NCBI GenBank assembly: GCA_037102815.1
Contig: BTPP01000005.1
Span: forward strand, 3,498,237 to 3,562,236
Direction: 5' to 3'
Source of the DNA: Neurospora intermedia
Lineage: Eukaryota; Ascomycota; Sordariomycetes; Sordariales; Sordariaceae
Length of the DNA stretch: 64,000 nucleotides
Shown: in pieces, positions 37,860 through 48,405 of the stretch
How the letters are laid out: each line of letters opens with the position of its first letter
How positions within the stretch are numbered: the first letter of the stretch is position 1
Translations under genes and position numbers: made by a program
Notes under the pieces: generated by a model
What the model saw: the letters and a program-made list of their open reading frames with translations, nothing else
Databases searched by the model: none
What the model was told of the DNA's origin: nothing

Positions 37860-39467
37860 TCAGATATAGTCTTCGAAATCCTGCTCCCTCTCTTCCACAA
37901 ACTCAAACGCTTTCCACTCCATGCTCTCCCCGTCTCCGCACAAAAGATCCTCAAACGCCTTGATGACTCGGTCCTCCGGCCTCCAGTCCTCACCAACCTG
38001 CCACGTCACTTTTCCTTTGCCATCTCTTCCAACGGCAGGCGCCTCGTATCTCACCCCCCATCGGAACATAACCATCTCGTCCTCATACGAAGCTGGAGGC
38101 ACGTCATCACTCCCTTCATACTCCTTCACCCTCTCCTTGGAGGGCCGCCACGTAAGCCACGTGAACAGCTCGGCGTCTCGAAGGGCAGGCATATTTTGCT
38201 GTTGCAGAGACAAGGCAAACGCCAAGAGCAAAGGGTTGATGCGTTCCGCGATGGGGCGCAGACGGAACATGTCGGGGTTGCGGAGGTCGTATATATCCGG
38301 TGCGTCGCCCCAGTACTCTTCCTCCTCGTCAGACGTCAACTGGTGCGTCTCGTCGTCATCTTCCAAGCCGGGCGGGTAGTGCTCCTCTCTCGTGATGGCG
38401 AACCCTGTCGCGTGGGGATCTTCCCCTCGCGGGCCGAAAAAGTACCAGCTGCCGTCGGGCGCGCATGGGTGGAATTCTACCTTGAGGTGCCGCATGTGTG
38501 ACCATGACAAATCGTCGCCATCGGAAGGAAAAAGGTCGGGGGTGATGAGCGCGCGGACGTCTAGTTCCTCCAGGCGACTTCCCAGGTCCCGCAAGCCAAG
38601 AGACACAGGGTCCATACCTCCAAACTCGTTGGTCGAGGACGATAACGACGACGCGCCAACAAGGTCGGGCATCTGCGCCGCTTGGTCCACCTCGTCCCCA
38701 TGGGGCCTGGGCCTCCAGAACCAAAGACGAGCCTTGGTGAGGGAGGACGGCAACAAGGGCATGGCATGACGCACAGCCCGCGCGAACTCGGCGCGGTCAT
38801 TTCGCCAAGGACCTGCCCAGACGCGGGAAATGATGCGCAGTGCCTTGGATGTGAAAGCCACGGGAAGGCGCTCCCACAGCCAGGGGCAGTCCAGCTCGCG
38901 AAGTTGAGGCAGGCGGGTGATGAGTTCGAGGGGCGTGCGTGAGGAGACGGGCCGCATGTTGATTGGGTCAAAGGTGGAATCCCGGTCGGGGAGGATGCGC
39001 AGTCGAGTGACGCGGTTAAGGAGGGGCAGACTGTCCGGATTCTGGACGGTGAGGCGGCGAGTGTGGAAGGCGCGGTGCAAGCAGTCTAGGTGGGGTTCGA
39101 AGGACTGATTGGAAACGCATATGACGGGCCGAAGGCATTCGTCTGGGCGGCAGAGGTCCAGGTCGTCCGAGGATGCTTTGTCTGCCATGTCCTCGAGGGC
39201 GTGCAGTGCGTTGATGAAAGCGTGTATCTGGGCCGAAAAGCGGGAGTTGACGGTCTCAAACTCGGCGGGTGACTCCCTACACGGGAGGGGCGCGCCAGGC
39301 CGGTTGAGGAGCAGCGGCATTTCCACCTTGAGTTCGCACGCACCAAAGACCATCTTGTCGCGTCCGGGCGGTAGGCGCGCATTGCAGGCGCGGACATTTT
39401 CGACGAGGGATTCGAGGATGGCGTGTTTGGAGGGCGGCGTGACTACTTGAATGTATTGGGACGCCAT
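37860..39467 (-). CDS. Hypothetical protein, 535 aa, LRR/F-box-family-like
   Basis: A single 535-aa frame from the ATG at 39465-39467 (MASQYIQVVTPPSKHAILES). No F-box is visible at the N-terminus. The middle (residues 150-260) has spaced Leu-rich segments (LPLLNRVTRLRILPDRD, ELITRLPQLRELDCPWLWERLP, LGSRLEELDVRAL, MRHLKVEF) like the degenerate leucine-rich part of the large family of fungal F-box-type hypothetical proteins. The C-terminus is acidic (TSDEEEEYWGDAPD; EEREQDFEDYI) and contains FTWLTWRPSKER. Coding GC content is high, in contrast to its AT-richer flanks. The function is unknown; a substrate-recognition role is only a family-level guess. Confidence 0.85.
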   Translation of the reverse strand: MASQYIQVVTPPSKHAILESLVENVRACNARLPPGRDKMVFGACELKVEMPLLLNRPGAPLPCRESPAEFETVNSRFSAQIHAFINALHALEDMADKASSDDLDLCRPDECLRPVICVSNQSFEPHLDCLHRAFHTRRLTVQNPDSLPLLNRVTRLRILPDRDSTFDPINMRPVSSRTPLELITRLPQLRELDCPWLWERLPVAFTSKALRIISRVWAGPWRNDRAEFARAVRHAMPLLPSSLTKARLWFWRPRPHGDEVDQAAQMPDLVGASSLSSSTNEFGGMDPVSLGLRDLGSRLEELDVRALITPDLFPSDGDDLSWSHMRHLKVEFHPCAPDGSWYFFGPRGEDPHATGFAITREEHYPPGLEDDDETHQLTSDEEEEYWGDAPDIYDLRNPDMFRLRPIAERINPLLLAFALSLQQQNMPALRDAELFTWLTWRPSKERVKEYEGSDDVPPASYEDEMVMFRWGVRYEAPAVGRDGKGKVTWQVGEDWRPEDRVIKAFEDLLCGDGESMEWKAFEFVEEREQDFEDYI

Positions 39468-42005
39468 GGTGTAGATTTTCTTGGAGTGGTACCGTCGGGA
39501 TGGCTGATTGGTCTTGTGTGAGCCAGTGATTCATGTAAAGAAAGAATCTAGGAAAGAGGTGAGATCAAGCTTTGTTAAGCTTTGTTGAAGCGTGCTTCAA
39601 TTATGAGAGGAGATGGTGCTTGTGCTCATGATTGAGTTTCTAGAGTCGTGTTATCTGGTGAACCTGAACAACGGTAGAGAGGAGATCAATAAGCTTCCGG
39701 ATCGGACGTGCTAATTCGAACTGCGTGGCTGTCTGGTTAATTGGCAGTGATTGAGGGCTGAGATACAGAGAATGTCATTCGGGTGGTATGCGTGGGTGTC
39801 GTCGTTGTTGTTGTTGTCGTTGTCCCAGGTGCGCGTATCCTTGCAAAGTCGATCACCTTGTCCCTGACTCTCTTTCCTTTATCTATCATCGGTACTCGAG
39901 ATAACATGCTGACATAACGGAAAAGGTACGCTTTGTCATCTGATCCTCTCGCTCGCCAAGTAGTTTTGTCGCTGGTTCCAGCTTCTTCCCAGGCACATCC
40001 TAATGACGAGAGAGGGCGGTATTAATCATATGACTCCCTGAAAATCGTAGAGAGGCTAAGGTCCGGGCTGTAGAGCATTGGCTGTTTCTTTCCCTTTCTA
40101 GTCCGGATGAATAACGGGTATATCGTGGATATAGGAGAGACGGACAAAACAATAAACTGCTCCGAAAGGAAAGTAGACGTTTGGGGTGTTGTGAGAGAGA
40201 AAACCTTGACATTTGCAATAGCAAGCAAGTCTTACGCTGGAGTTCCTGGATCAAGTATTAGTATTGAAAACTGAGAAGGGGGTGGGAGGCGATGGCAAAC
40301 CTACCTTTAATACATCTCATCACATGCTTCACATGTTGGTTGCCTCCGCCGATCTTGGGGTACCGCGGAGTGTGGTACCCTTTGCAGCGAGGTGCATGGT
40401 TAGCTGCATGAAGATGGTTGACACACTTACTTCCATGTGATTTCGCAGTTGCAGATGACTTTGGCGCATTAATGTCCGTTCCAGTTTCCCGATGGTTGCG
40501 AAGTTTCAATGTCTCCTCCTGTGCGTCCGCTGATGAACATGCTCTGTGGGGTAAACCGGCGTATCATGGACGGCAGCACCCCAGTCGGAAGTTGCTCACC
40601 TCACTTGAAGTTGGCTGGAGTTGACGAGGAGCTGAGTTGAAAAAGGAGTGGTGTGGAGAGATGTTTAAGTATTGATATCAGTGTCGCATCCGGGCGCGAA
40701 AGTGAGAAGCTCGGGACCGAGAATTCATGCTGAATAGGATCAAAGTATCCATCTCCCCAGCACTCCAAGATCAAAGAGAACGGATTGTAAACAGCTAGGA
40801 TCGGATCCTAACCACCTGAACTTTCATTACCCTGCCTTTTTGAACTGCTGGACGTGGAGGTGGACATGCACTCATTGGCGAGAAAGAACCAAGGCGGGAT
40901 GTGCTGTACGTGATATCTCGGCGAGGTGAAGGGAAATGAAAGGGAGGGGCCTCATGCTGAGTTGCTATCTCTGCGTACCGACCTGAATGAGGAATTGTAA
41001 GCGAACCAGACCTATGGTTTTGAGGACAAAGCAAGCGAATAAGAGAGAGTCAATACCACGGCTCATTAAGGCTTCAAAGGGCCAGCGCGGCAAACCTTGA
41101 TGGCCGAGCGGCACCTGGAACAAGACGGAGCGCCTGTCGTCAGAATAAGGTGATTATCTCTTAGTGGTGGAAATAATTACAGCTGAGGCTTTGAATGTCT
41201 CTGAAGGTAGGGATCTGGATGGAGGACAAATCGTCGGTTCTGAGGAAAGCAGAAAGAAGGTTGCCTGAATATGCACTAGCAGCACAGTAACGGGTTCAGG
41301 AGGAACACACGCTCATATCTGCTAGCGATTGATAGAGTGCCGATATGGTCGTCCACCAGAAGGCAACGAGTCCAGCTGTAGATATTCAAGATGCCTGGCA
41401 TCCAAGTGATTCCAAACTGACTTGAGTGGAAGCCATGGGAAGGATGACCGATGAGAAATCAGATTATGAAAGTCGGAGATCCATCTGTATCTGAGTGATG
41501 TTGTTGGGTGGAGGCATGTTTTGGAGTTTGGGGTCCGAAGTGTGAACGGGTGTTGCACATAAAACCAGGCTTCTTACGCTTAAACCTAGCGCCTTGACTC
41601 AACTATTCTGTAGACATCAAAAACCAACGCCAAGGATGGAGTCGGCGATGGGCTTGAAGAATCTTCTTGGCACGCTAAACCTTCTGGAAGAACAAGCACG
41701 TCACCAAGTCGGGGCACCGAACAAGGCCAGACCCAGTTTGTCACCGTCTCCACGAGCAAACGTCCAATTGATCAATCAAGTTGCGATAAGATCAGGGGTC
41801 GTTTCCAGCTTGCCAAACCAAAAAAGAGCAATCGCGAATCGCAAAGCCGATTGATCGAAAAGGGGGCTGGTCGCATCTTTTTCTTCTTCTTTAATAAACA
41901 CAGCCGTCTTTCAGTCCGAGTCGCCCGGCGCATTCTTCCAATCGTCATACCATCCCAAAACCTCCGACCCAAAACCCGTCCGTCCGTCCGTCCGCTCCCG
42001 AAACC
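39468..42005. other. 2.5-kb intergenic region
   Basis: Divergent promoter region between the 535-aa gene and the EF-hand gene. Holds a GTT microsatellite at 39797-39823. A minus-strand frame at 40258-40509 with several Cys/His residues has no support as an exon. The region 41840-42005 is likely leader of the EF-hand gene. Confidence 0.4.
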
Positions 42006-42798
42006 ATGCGCCCGTCCACCATTATCCTCGCCGCCTTCGGCCTCACAGGGTCCGCCCTCGCCCACGGCGACCACAGCAGCAGATCGCAAAAGCCCATTGT
42101 CGGCGAGAACGCCTCATGGATGGTTAAGCACATGGCTGGTATGTTTCCCGCACTCAGCCCATGTCTCACGGCGCAACCGCCACTAACATCGCCCTTTCTT
42201 CCTTCCAGAGGAACACCACATCGAGAACTTTGACGCCGCCTCCTTCTTCGCTCTGCACGACTTCGATGCCGACGGCACATGGGAAGGACTCGAGATTCTC
42301 CGCACATATGGTCTGATGGACGACTCCAACAAGGGCGTTTCCCAGCCCAGGAGAGACGAGATAGTCCGTGACATTCTTGGTTTGATCGACTACGACCGCA
42401 ACGGCGTCATCACCAAGGACGAGTTCGTGCGCTTCATCGAGGTCGAGGGCAAGACGCTTCCAGATATGGGCACGGGGCCGGGACACCACGGCGATGCTGA
42501 GTACGAATACGAGATTCATCACTGGGAAAAGTGAGTTTGGTCCTCTCCCTAGCCCCCAAAGGGGGGCGGCACAAAAACCCGCCGTCCTTGTGCCAAGACA
42601 TGATGGCAGAGACTAACGATCGCTTGCTGCAGGTACCACGACGACAACACCAAGCTCGAGGACCTTACCCACCCCGAAGACATTGAACATTTCAAAAAGC
42701 ACGAGGAGATGGAACTCGAAGAGGAGCGGTTAGCCCAGATGGACAAGATTGCCATCATCGAGGAAAACATCCCCGCCAAGTTCCGGAGGAGTGGGTAA
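42006..42798 (+). CDS. Secretory-pathway EF-hand protein (Ssp120/nucleobindin-like), 206 aa, three exons
   Basis: Exons 42006-42138, 42209-42530 and 42633-42798; introns of 70 and 102 nt; phases agree. Residues 1-19 form a signal peptide (MRPSTIILAAFGLTGSALA). Two canonical EF-hand loops are present: DFDADGTWEGLE (about 62-73) and DYDRNGVITKDE (about 105-116), each with Asp/Asn at 1, 3 and 5, Gly at 6 and Glu at 12. A charged helix at the end (EHFKKHEEMELEEERLAQMD) may be a coiled coil. Size and layout fit the yeast Ssp120/nucleobindin group of ER-Golgi calcium-binding proteins that act with cargo-receptor complexes. No HDEL-type tail is present. A GTAAGG overlapping the stop codon could serve as an alternative donor. 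Confidence 0.85.
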
Positions 42799-43005
42799 GG
42801 AGAGCGCTCCTCCCTAGCTGCTCGATCTGCGTACATGATTTGATTGATTTTTTGTTTCTTTTTTTCCCCGGCGCATATGGAGAGGTCCAGGACTGGACTG
42901 GATATCTAGACACGGATGGATGCTTGTTTGGAAACGGATCTATGTATAAACTGATGAACTACCAACCCGCGCATCTGGCGAAAGGGTTACGACGAAACCA
43001 GACCG

Positions 43006-43026
43006 TCATGTTGGACGACGACTACC

Positions 43027-43058
<32 letters not shown>

Positions 43059-44478
43059 CACCTGTACCAGAACACCTCTTAATGTATACATCAAAGACAC
43101 AATGCCACACATCTGGCGCAAACGTCTTGACAAGCTCTACATGCTCCACCACCGCCTGTGTCCCTGTTGTTGTCCCATCACTGCTATCCAACTCTTCGTT
43201 CCAACGAGTCATCAGTTCCTGGATCTCCCCCCTCCGCGACTCAATATCTTTCACATGGACATTCTCATGTAAATGCAACCACCCATCCCCCACACCTTTC
43301 CCCACCACCGCCTGCCACGAATCCCTCCAGCTCTTCTCACTCGTAGGCAAAAACCCTCCATTCACATGAACCACATCCAACTCCCTTTTCTGTTCTCTCA
43401 ATTCCCTTACTCTCCGCCCTGCACTCTCATTCCCCTCCAAAAACACCACAATCTGTACCCCTTCGGCATCTGCCTCCTGTAGCAGCTCCGCCGTGGTCTT
43501 CTTTGTCAGATCTGCTTCCCCCTGAAACACTTTAACACTCCACTTATTCGCCACCGCGCCCCTCCGTAGCCCCTCCACGCTCCACGGGTTGATCTCCCAG
43601 CAGAGCACGCGCATGCCCAGCTTGGCGTACGAGAAGACAAAGTAGCCTATGCCTGCATATAGATCTAGGGCATATTTGCCCTTCAAGTCCCCTGGTGCTT
43701 TTCGTCGATGGCTCAGGCTTTGTTGGTGTCGTTGTTGTGGTGAAGTTGGTGCTGCGCCAGTAGGAATGGGAGTAGAAGTGGACGTAGGAGAACGATGGAA
43801 ATCCAACAATCTAGCCTTCTCCTTCACGTTCCCTCTCGAAAACATGGTATATCTTGGCGCCCAAATCTGCGTGATCCCATTCTGCTTGGTCGATACCCAG
43901 AATGCTTGGTCAAGATCTTGCGGCGTTGGTGCGGTGGATGGCGATAAGGCGGGACCAAAATCGCCGTGAAGTAACTTGAGGCCGCTGGGAGATCGTAACA
44001 AGTTCTCCTCTTCGTCCTCTTCTCTTACATTCTTTTCAGCAGCGCCTTCGGCAATATGTAAAGGGATCCCTTCATTAACAGCCAACCTGCTCAAGTCCAC
44101 CTTTGACGCTCCATCTCGTGTAATGTTGGACAGGATGCGGGTCCACAAACTGGATTTGACGTGGGAAGAAAGGGAGTCAAGAAGTTGAGGCCAGGGAGTG
44201 GTGGTGAAACTACCGCTGGGAAGAAGGACCATGGGCTCGTAGATTACCCATCGCTTGGGCGCTTTGTCGAGGAGGAGGGCTTTGAGTTGGCCTTCATCCT
44301 GGATGTTGTCAAGGGTTGGGAGTAGTGTGGGAAGGGAGATGGATTGGGCGTGGTCTTGGAGCCATGAGTTGACAGCGGCCGTGATGGGGTTTTCCTTCTT
44401 TTGTTTGGGTGGTTTGGGTCCTCTCGGTTTCCTCTGATGTTTGTCTTTCGACACGGCGGTTGGGATTGGTTCTGGCAT
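43006..44478 (-). CDS. TRM12: TYW2/Trm12: tRNA wybutosine-synthesising aminocarboxypropyltransferase, 490 aa
   Basis: Single exon. The ATG at 44476-44478 (MPEPIPTAVSKD) is the first ATG of the open frame, which extends upstream only from non-ATG codons. A basic N-terminus (HQRKPRGPKPPKQKKE) precedes the catalytic region. The Rossmann SAM site is clear: YALDLYAGIGYFVFSYAKLG (about residues 275-295), then CWEINPWSVEGLRRGAVANK and VFLEGNESAGRR. These match the TYW2 group, which transfers the 3-amino-3-carboxypropyl group of SAM to the wyosine base at position 37 of tRNA-Phe. The C-terminus ends in a Ser/Gly-rich tail encoded by a TAC/CAC repeat (43020-43062). It is convergent with the EF-hand gene (207 bp apart). 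An insert rich in Ser/Pro/Gln/Thr separates the N-terminal part from the SAM domain. Confidence 0.88.
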
Positions 44479-45462
44479 GTTGCTGCACTTGTTTGGTTGT
44501 GCTTGGTGATTGGTCGGGTCTGGTGTATCGGTGACAGTTTGTGGGTATCCGTGAGGTGACACGGCGTGCAAATGAAAATTTGGTGATGGGACCGGGCTGA
44601 AAATGTCAATGTCCGGGGTCCGGGTAGTTTGGCGAGTTGGGGTTCGGCCCGCCGGTGATGCAGGTACAACGGAAGATCGGCGGCGGGGATGTTGGCGTGC
44701 GGATGAAAAGTCGAACAGTCTGCTTTGACCCTAACCCTGTGAGTAAAAACAGCTTCAATCTCCTGAACGCCAAGAACTGTGTCGAGAATCATGTTAAGAG
44801 TGTGGGCATCAGCTTCGCGGCCTGGATTGCGATAAAATCATCGCGAACTCCTTTCCAAAGTGCTAGTAGTTCAGCAGCATCATTCCCAAGTCCGCAACTT
44901 GATGTGGAATGTGCGCATCTTGTTCAGGCTACTGATACCGCACTAACAAAAGTGCGCCTCTACAAGCAATGCTGTTAATAGTATCTCATCTAATTCACGA
45001 CTTGATGGTTAAAGCCAAACGATGCCCCATCTTTTTCAAGCCAAACAGCGGCCCTTGGTTCACAGCGGAGAAAAAGATATCAAACGCTCATTGCATCAAT
45101 GAATCGCTTATGAAGATGTAGAAGAGTCCCGTCTTGAGAGGTATCAGCCCTCGGAAGACCGACAGGCGACCGAGCCCAGCGGCGCAACAAAGTGACCTCC
45201 GCTGCAATGCATCAATAAATCTTGGAAAAGAAATGCCCTCTATGCATATGGTGTTGGGAACAAGGACACATACACAACTATCGCAGTACTTAAACCCCCA
45301 AAGCCCCATCCCAAATCTAGTGTTTTCTTCCTCCTGTCTCTATCCATTCACATCCACCACAAGCACAAGCGAACTCTTCCCCTCCTTTCCCACCACCTCC
45401 CCATCCTCTTTTATCCCACCCCATCACACCCATCTCCATCCCTCATCTAACCCGTGCAATTG
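44479..45462. other. Intergenic upstream of TYW2
   Basis: No gene is supported. The stretch 45320-45460 is C/T-rich and leads into the conserved end of the first structured RNA-like unit. Confidence 0.4.
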
Positions 45463-45695
45463 TTTTCTTCCTCATGTCCCCACCCAAAGGCAGAGAAGCA
45501 CAACGAAAAAAAAAATAGTCAGGTAGAACCTGAAGGTTTGTCCAAAAATTGTGCCCGGACTTCTCTACCCAGGGAGTTGGCCCTGGGGTGGTGGCTTCGA
45601 GTAGTTCAGGCAACCTGAAGCAGGCTGCCTACTGTGAGAGATTCTTGAGCCTCCCACAGTCGGGCGATTGTCTGTGAAGAGAAGAAGAAGAAAGG
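45463..45695 (-). ncRNA. Structured RNA-like unit, copy 1 (Sm-site-like, unknown class)
   Basis: On the minus strand, stem a (45660-45631, arms ACTGTG/CACAGT), stem b (45630-45608, arms AGGCA and CCTG), stem c (45587-45568, CCCAGGG/CCCTGGG), then CAATTTTTGGA (45551-45541), stem d (45532-45520, CAGGT/ACCTG) and a T10 run (45515-45506). The order of three stems, A-U5-G-G, stem resembles an Sm-class snRNA. Plus-strand 45541-45597 is identical to 46307-46363. It lacks the U1, U2, U4, U5 and U6 hallmark sequences. Downstream CTTCTCT and TTGTGC could pair back to AGAGAAG and GCACAA, so a longer RNA is possible. Strand is inferred from the promoter-like elements; the ends are estimates. Confidence 0.6.
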
Positions 45696-45723
45696 ATGGG
45701 AAATATGATGGGGGATCGGGAGA

Positions 45724-45758
45724 TTAAATAGGCTGAAGAGCCGGTCTGTGCACGAGTG
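45724..45758 (-). promoter_or_regulatory. Upstream element plus TATA box, copy 1
   Basis: On the minus strand CACTCGTGCACAG (45758-45746) is followed after 15 nt by CCTATTTAA (TATA at 45730-45724). The TATA lies 63 nt before stem a. Copy 2 has the same two elements at the same two distances, like an snRNA-type USE/TATA promoter. Confidence 0.5.
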
Positions 45759-46222
45759 CAAGTTTAGAAAATTTGAGCGGGTCGAACTGACAGTTGGACT
45801 GACGGGGAAGGTGTCGACGAGGATATTGGCATTGACGGTGGTTTTCGGGTTTTGGAGAGGGGAGTCACGGTCGGCGAGCGGATGTCGCGATCCTACAAGC
45901 TTACATATGGGGCGTCATGCGTCGACTACCTCGAGCCAGGTCCGCGTCTGAATGCGAAGGAACGAATTGACTACCAAAACCCAAAGGCAAGTTTGATGAG
46001 ACTTCCCCCCTCCCACATCCAAGCCCTTCTTTCCTCCCATGGCAGTTCTTCATTTCGGCACACCAGCAAGCTTCATCACCGTCCGTCCAACACCCCTCAG
46101 CGGTTCCGAAAACAACTTACAGCGCCCATCTCTAACATGAACTGAGCAAAAATACCAGGTAATCATGATCAGGTTTCGAGTCCAGCCAGGCCTACAAAGA
46201 CATCACAGCTAAGTACAAACCA
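45759..46222. other. Spacer between the two RNA-like units
   Basis: Unique sequence, not conserved between the units; no gene seen. Confidence 0.5.
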
Positions 46223-46462
46223 TTTTCTTCCTCATGTTCCCACCCTCAGGCAGAGAAGCATAACGAAAAAAAAGCAGTGATCAGGAAAAATCCCGAGGGG
46301 GGTGTCTCCAAAAATTGTGCCCGGACTTCTCTACCCAGGGAGTTGGCCCTGGGGTGGTGGCTTTGAGCAAGTACAGGCAACCTGTAGCAGGCTGCCTACC
46401 GCGAGAGATTCTTGAGCGTCTCGCGGTCGGACTAAGTGCTATGAGGAAAGGAAGAGGAGAGT
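46223..46462 (-). ncRNA. Structured RNA-like unit, copy 2
   Basis: A second unit in the same orientation, about 766 bp from copy 1. Stem a (46427-46398) is 9 bp and perfect, ACCGCGAGA/TCTCGCGGT; compared with copy 1, two T-A pairs have become C-G pairs by change of both partners while the loop (GATTCTTGAG on the plus strand) is unchanged. Stem b (46397-46375), stem c (46353-46334) and AATTTTTGG (46316-46308) are kept. The segment after the Sm-like site has diverged but can still form a weaker hairpin before a T8 run. The 3' conserved block (CTTCTCTGCC, GGGTGGG, ACATGAGGAAGAAAA) is also present. Confidence 0.6.
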
Positions 46463-46490
46463 GTTTGCGAAATTGAGGGGGACTGGGGGT

Positions 46491-46524
46491 TATATAGGCA
46501 GACGAAGTGGCCTGTGCACGAGTG
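46491..46524 (-). promoter_or_regulatory. Upstream element plus TATA box, copy 2
   Basis: CACTCGTGCACAG (46524-46512) and CCTATATAA (TATA at 46496-46491), separated by 15 nt and 63 nt before stem a, exactly as in copy 1, although the sequences between the elements differ. Confidence 0.5.
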
Positions 46525-48405
46525 AAAGTCGGTGTGTTGGAGTGGGTTGAGGAGAGAATGACTTGGTTGGAAGGTGTGATGTTGATGGCGAGGAGTGATC
46601 CAAAGCGAGAAGGTGGGCGGGATGACGATTGAACTGAAGCGAGCAGTTGTGGTGTTGAAGTCGGAAAGGGCAACGGACGAGGTGATGGAGGGAAAGCGGG
46701 AAAGCGTATTATCACAGGACAAGAAGGAAGAGAATGCTTATCAAGGCGACGGTAAGGTTTGGACTTGTGGCGGAAGGCGAAGATGTTGAAATGTCAGGGG
46801 TCATCACTGATGGCACGAAAGGTCATTGGGAAGGGCAGAATATGCTAATCGTGGGTGCAGGCATTGACAGCTCATCTAATTGGCGACACTCGAACGAAAG
46901 ATCCCAAGCTCAGACAATCAAAGGTCGGAACCGAGTCACCGGCGATTCGCACTTTCCTCAACACAGGAAACAGGTACGTTCGAGGTCCGAAGTTGATCGT
47001 CTGATAAGTCATTTCTAACAATGCATATAGTGCAAGTACGAGCAACGACACCAAGAGGGAAAGAGATGACAAGCAACAAAAACATTCAACAAAGTGGAAC
47101 AGACCGAGCATGATGGAAGACAACCTCTCCTGCGATTCCTCTCCCGACGACCCATCGCACTTACTTCCTTTCGGTCTTCACACATCCCAGACCCCTTGCA
47201 CAGTCACCAAACTCTTCAGAGAGCGATTCGGCAACAGCCACACCAAATATCTGCCGATCAAGGACGACGTCCCACCACGCCATATTACACCATTCTTTCC
47301 AATTCCAAGATTCGGACGATAAATCTGGCAACCGCCTGGGCACTGAGATATCCATGGATCCCGGCTACGCCAGCCTCTTTCTCAATCACAAGATCCAATC
47401 AAAGGCCTGTCGATAGTACGAACCTTCTGACAAGACAAGATCGTTGGCTTTGGCGGGGATGAGCGTATGTAGAGGTAGTCTACAGCACCGGTCACGACAG
47501 TGATGACACGCAACTCCGAGCGGGCGAAGTTTGGCGCGGAGGATAGCCACCACGCTGTACATGGCCGCATTCGTTCCACCAGATGATGAGCGATCAGCTT
47601 TTATGCACCCCGTTTACTCAAATCATCTACATTTTCACCTTGTCAAACTCGCAATATCATGTTCGTGATCATGCAGTCCATGTCATTCCGTAATGAGCAT
47701 TTCGAAGTAATATTACGGAGTGAATACCGAGTCACTTTACAATGTCTTGTGGGTTCCCCGGTAAATTCCTGTTCCCCCGTGAGCAACGGCCCATTCCAAC
47801 CCAGCCATACACGGGGTTGAACCATCGGTTGAGTGTCTGACAGCTGTTGGTCCGTGAAACCAGGATTTGGAAGAGAGGCGATGTGCGTGGTGTGGGTTGT
47901 AAATAATCACTGTCGAAATCCACATCATCGGTCAAACCCATGGCTAGATTGAGCGCACGATCACATCGAATCATTGGACGCATGAGCGCAAAGGGACAGC
48001 GTTGGGAATCGACGAGGCGTTGGGACGTTATGACGATATTGTTCTTTGGTGGTCGATGGCGGTAAACATGATCTGTACGAAACCGGTCAGTTGCCAGGGC
48101 TTGTTGGATCGTTGAGGTCCTCTGTGTCACAGGACGTGAGCGCTCCGGCTCCCTACTGTTCAACATGTTAGGTTAGCCACGAGCGCACGAGCGCTGCATT
48201 TGATCTTGTACACAATTTCAGCGTGAAGCAAATCTGCTATGAACTTGAGGGATTTCTGGTATTTAACTAGAAGACCGTCTTTGGATCTCTCTTTCTCCAT
48301 CTACATATATCTGCCTGGCCCCTCATCTTCACCGATTCGCATTCGCCGAACCCTACCATCACCTCCTCCGTCGTCCATGTGGTAAACCCTACCTACCTAC
48401 CGAAA
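46525..48405. other. Intergenic, no supported gene
   Basis: 1.9 kb with short overlapping frames only. A plus-strand frame at 47110-47322 and a minus-strand frame at 47732-48166 were considered and not supported. CCTA motifs lie at 48389-48401. Confidence 0.4.

Noticed and set aside
40258-40509. Minus-strand frame with Cys/His residues
   Set aside because: No metal-site spacing, no splice partners with matching phase.
41095-41160. TGATGGCCGAGCGG resembling the start of a Ser/Leu tRNA
   Set aside because: No anticodon arm or T-arm can be folded downstream.
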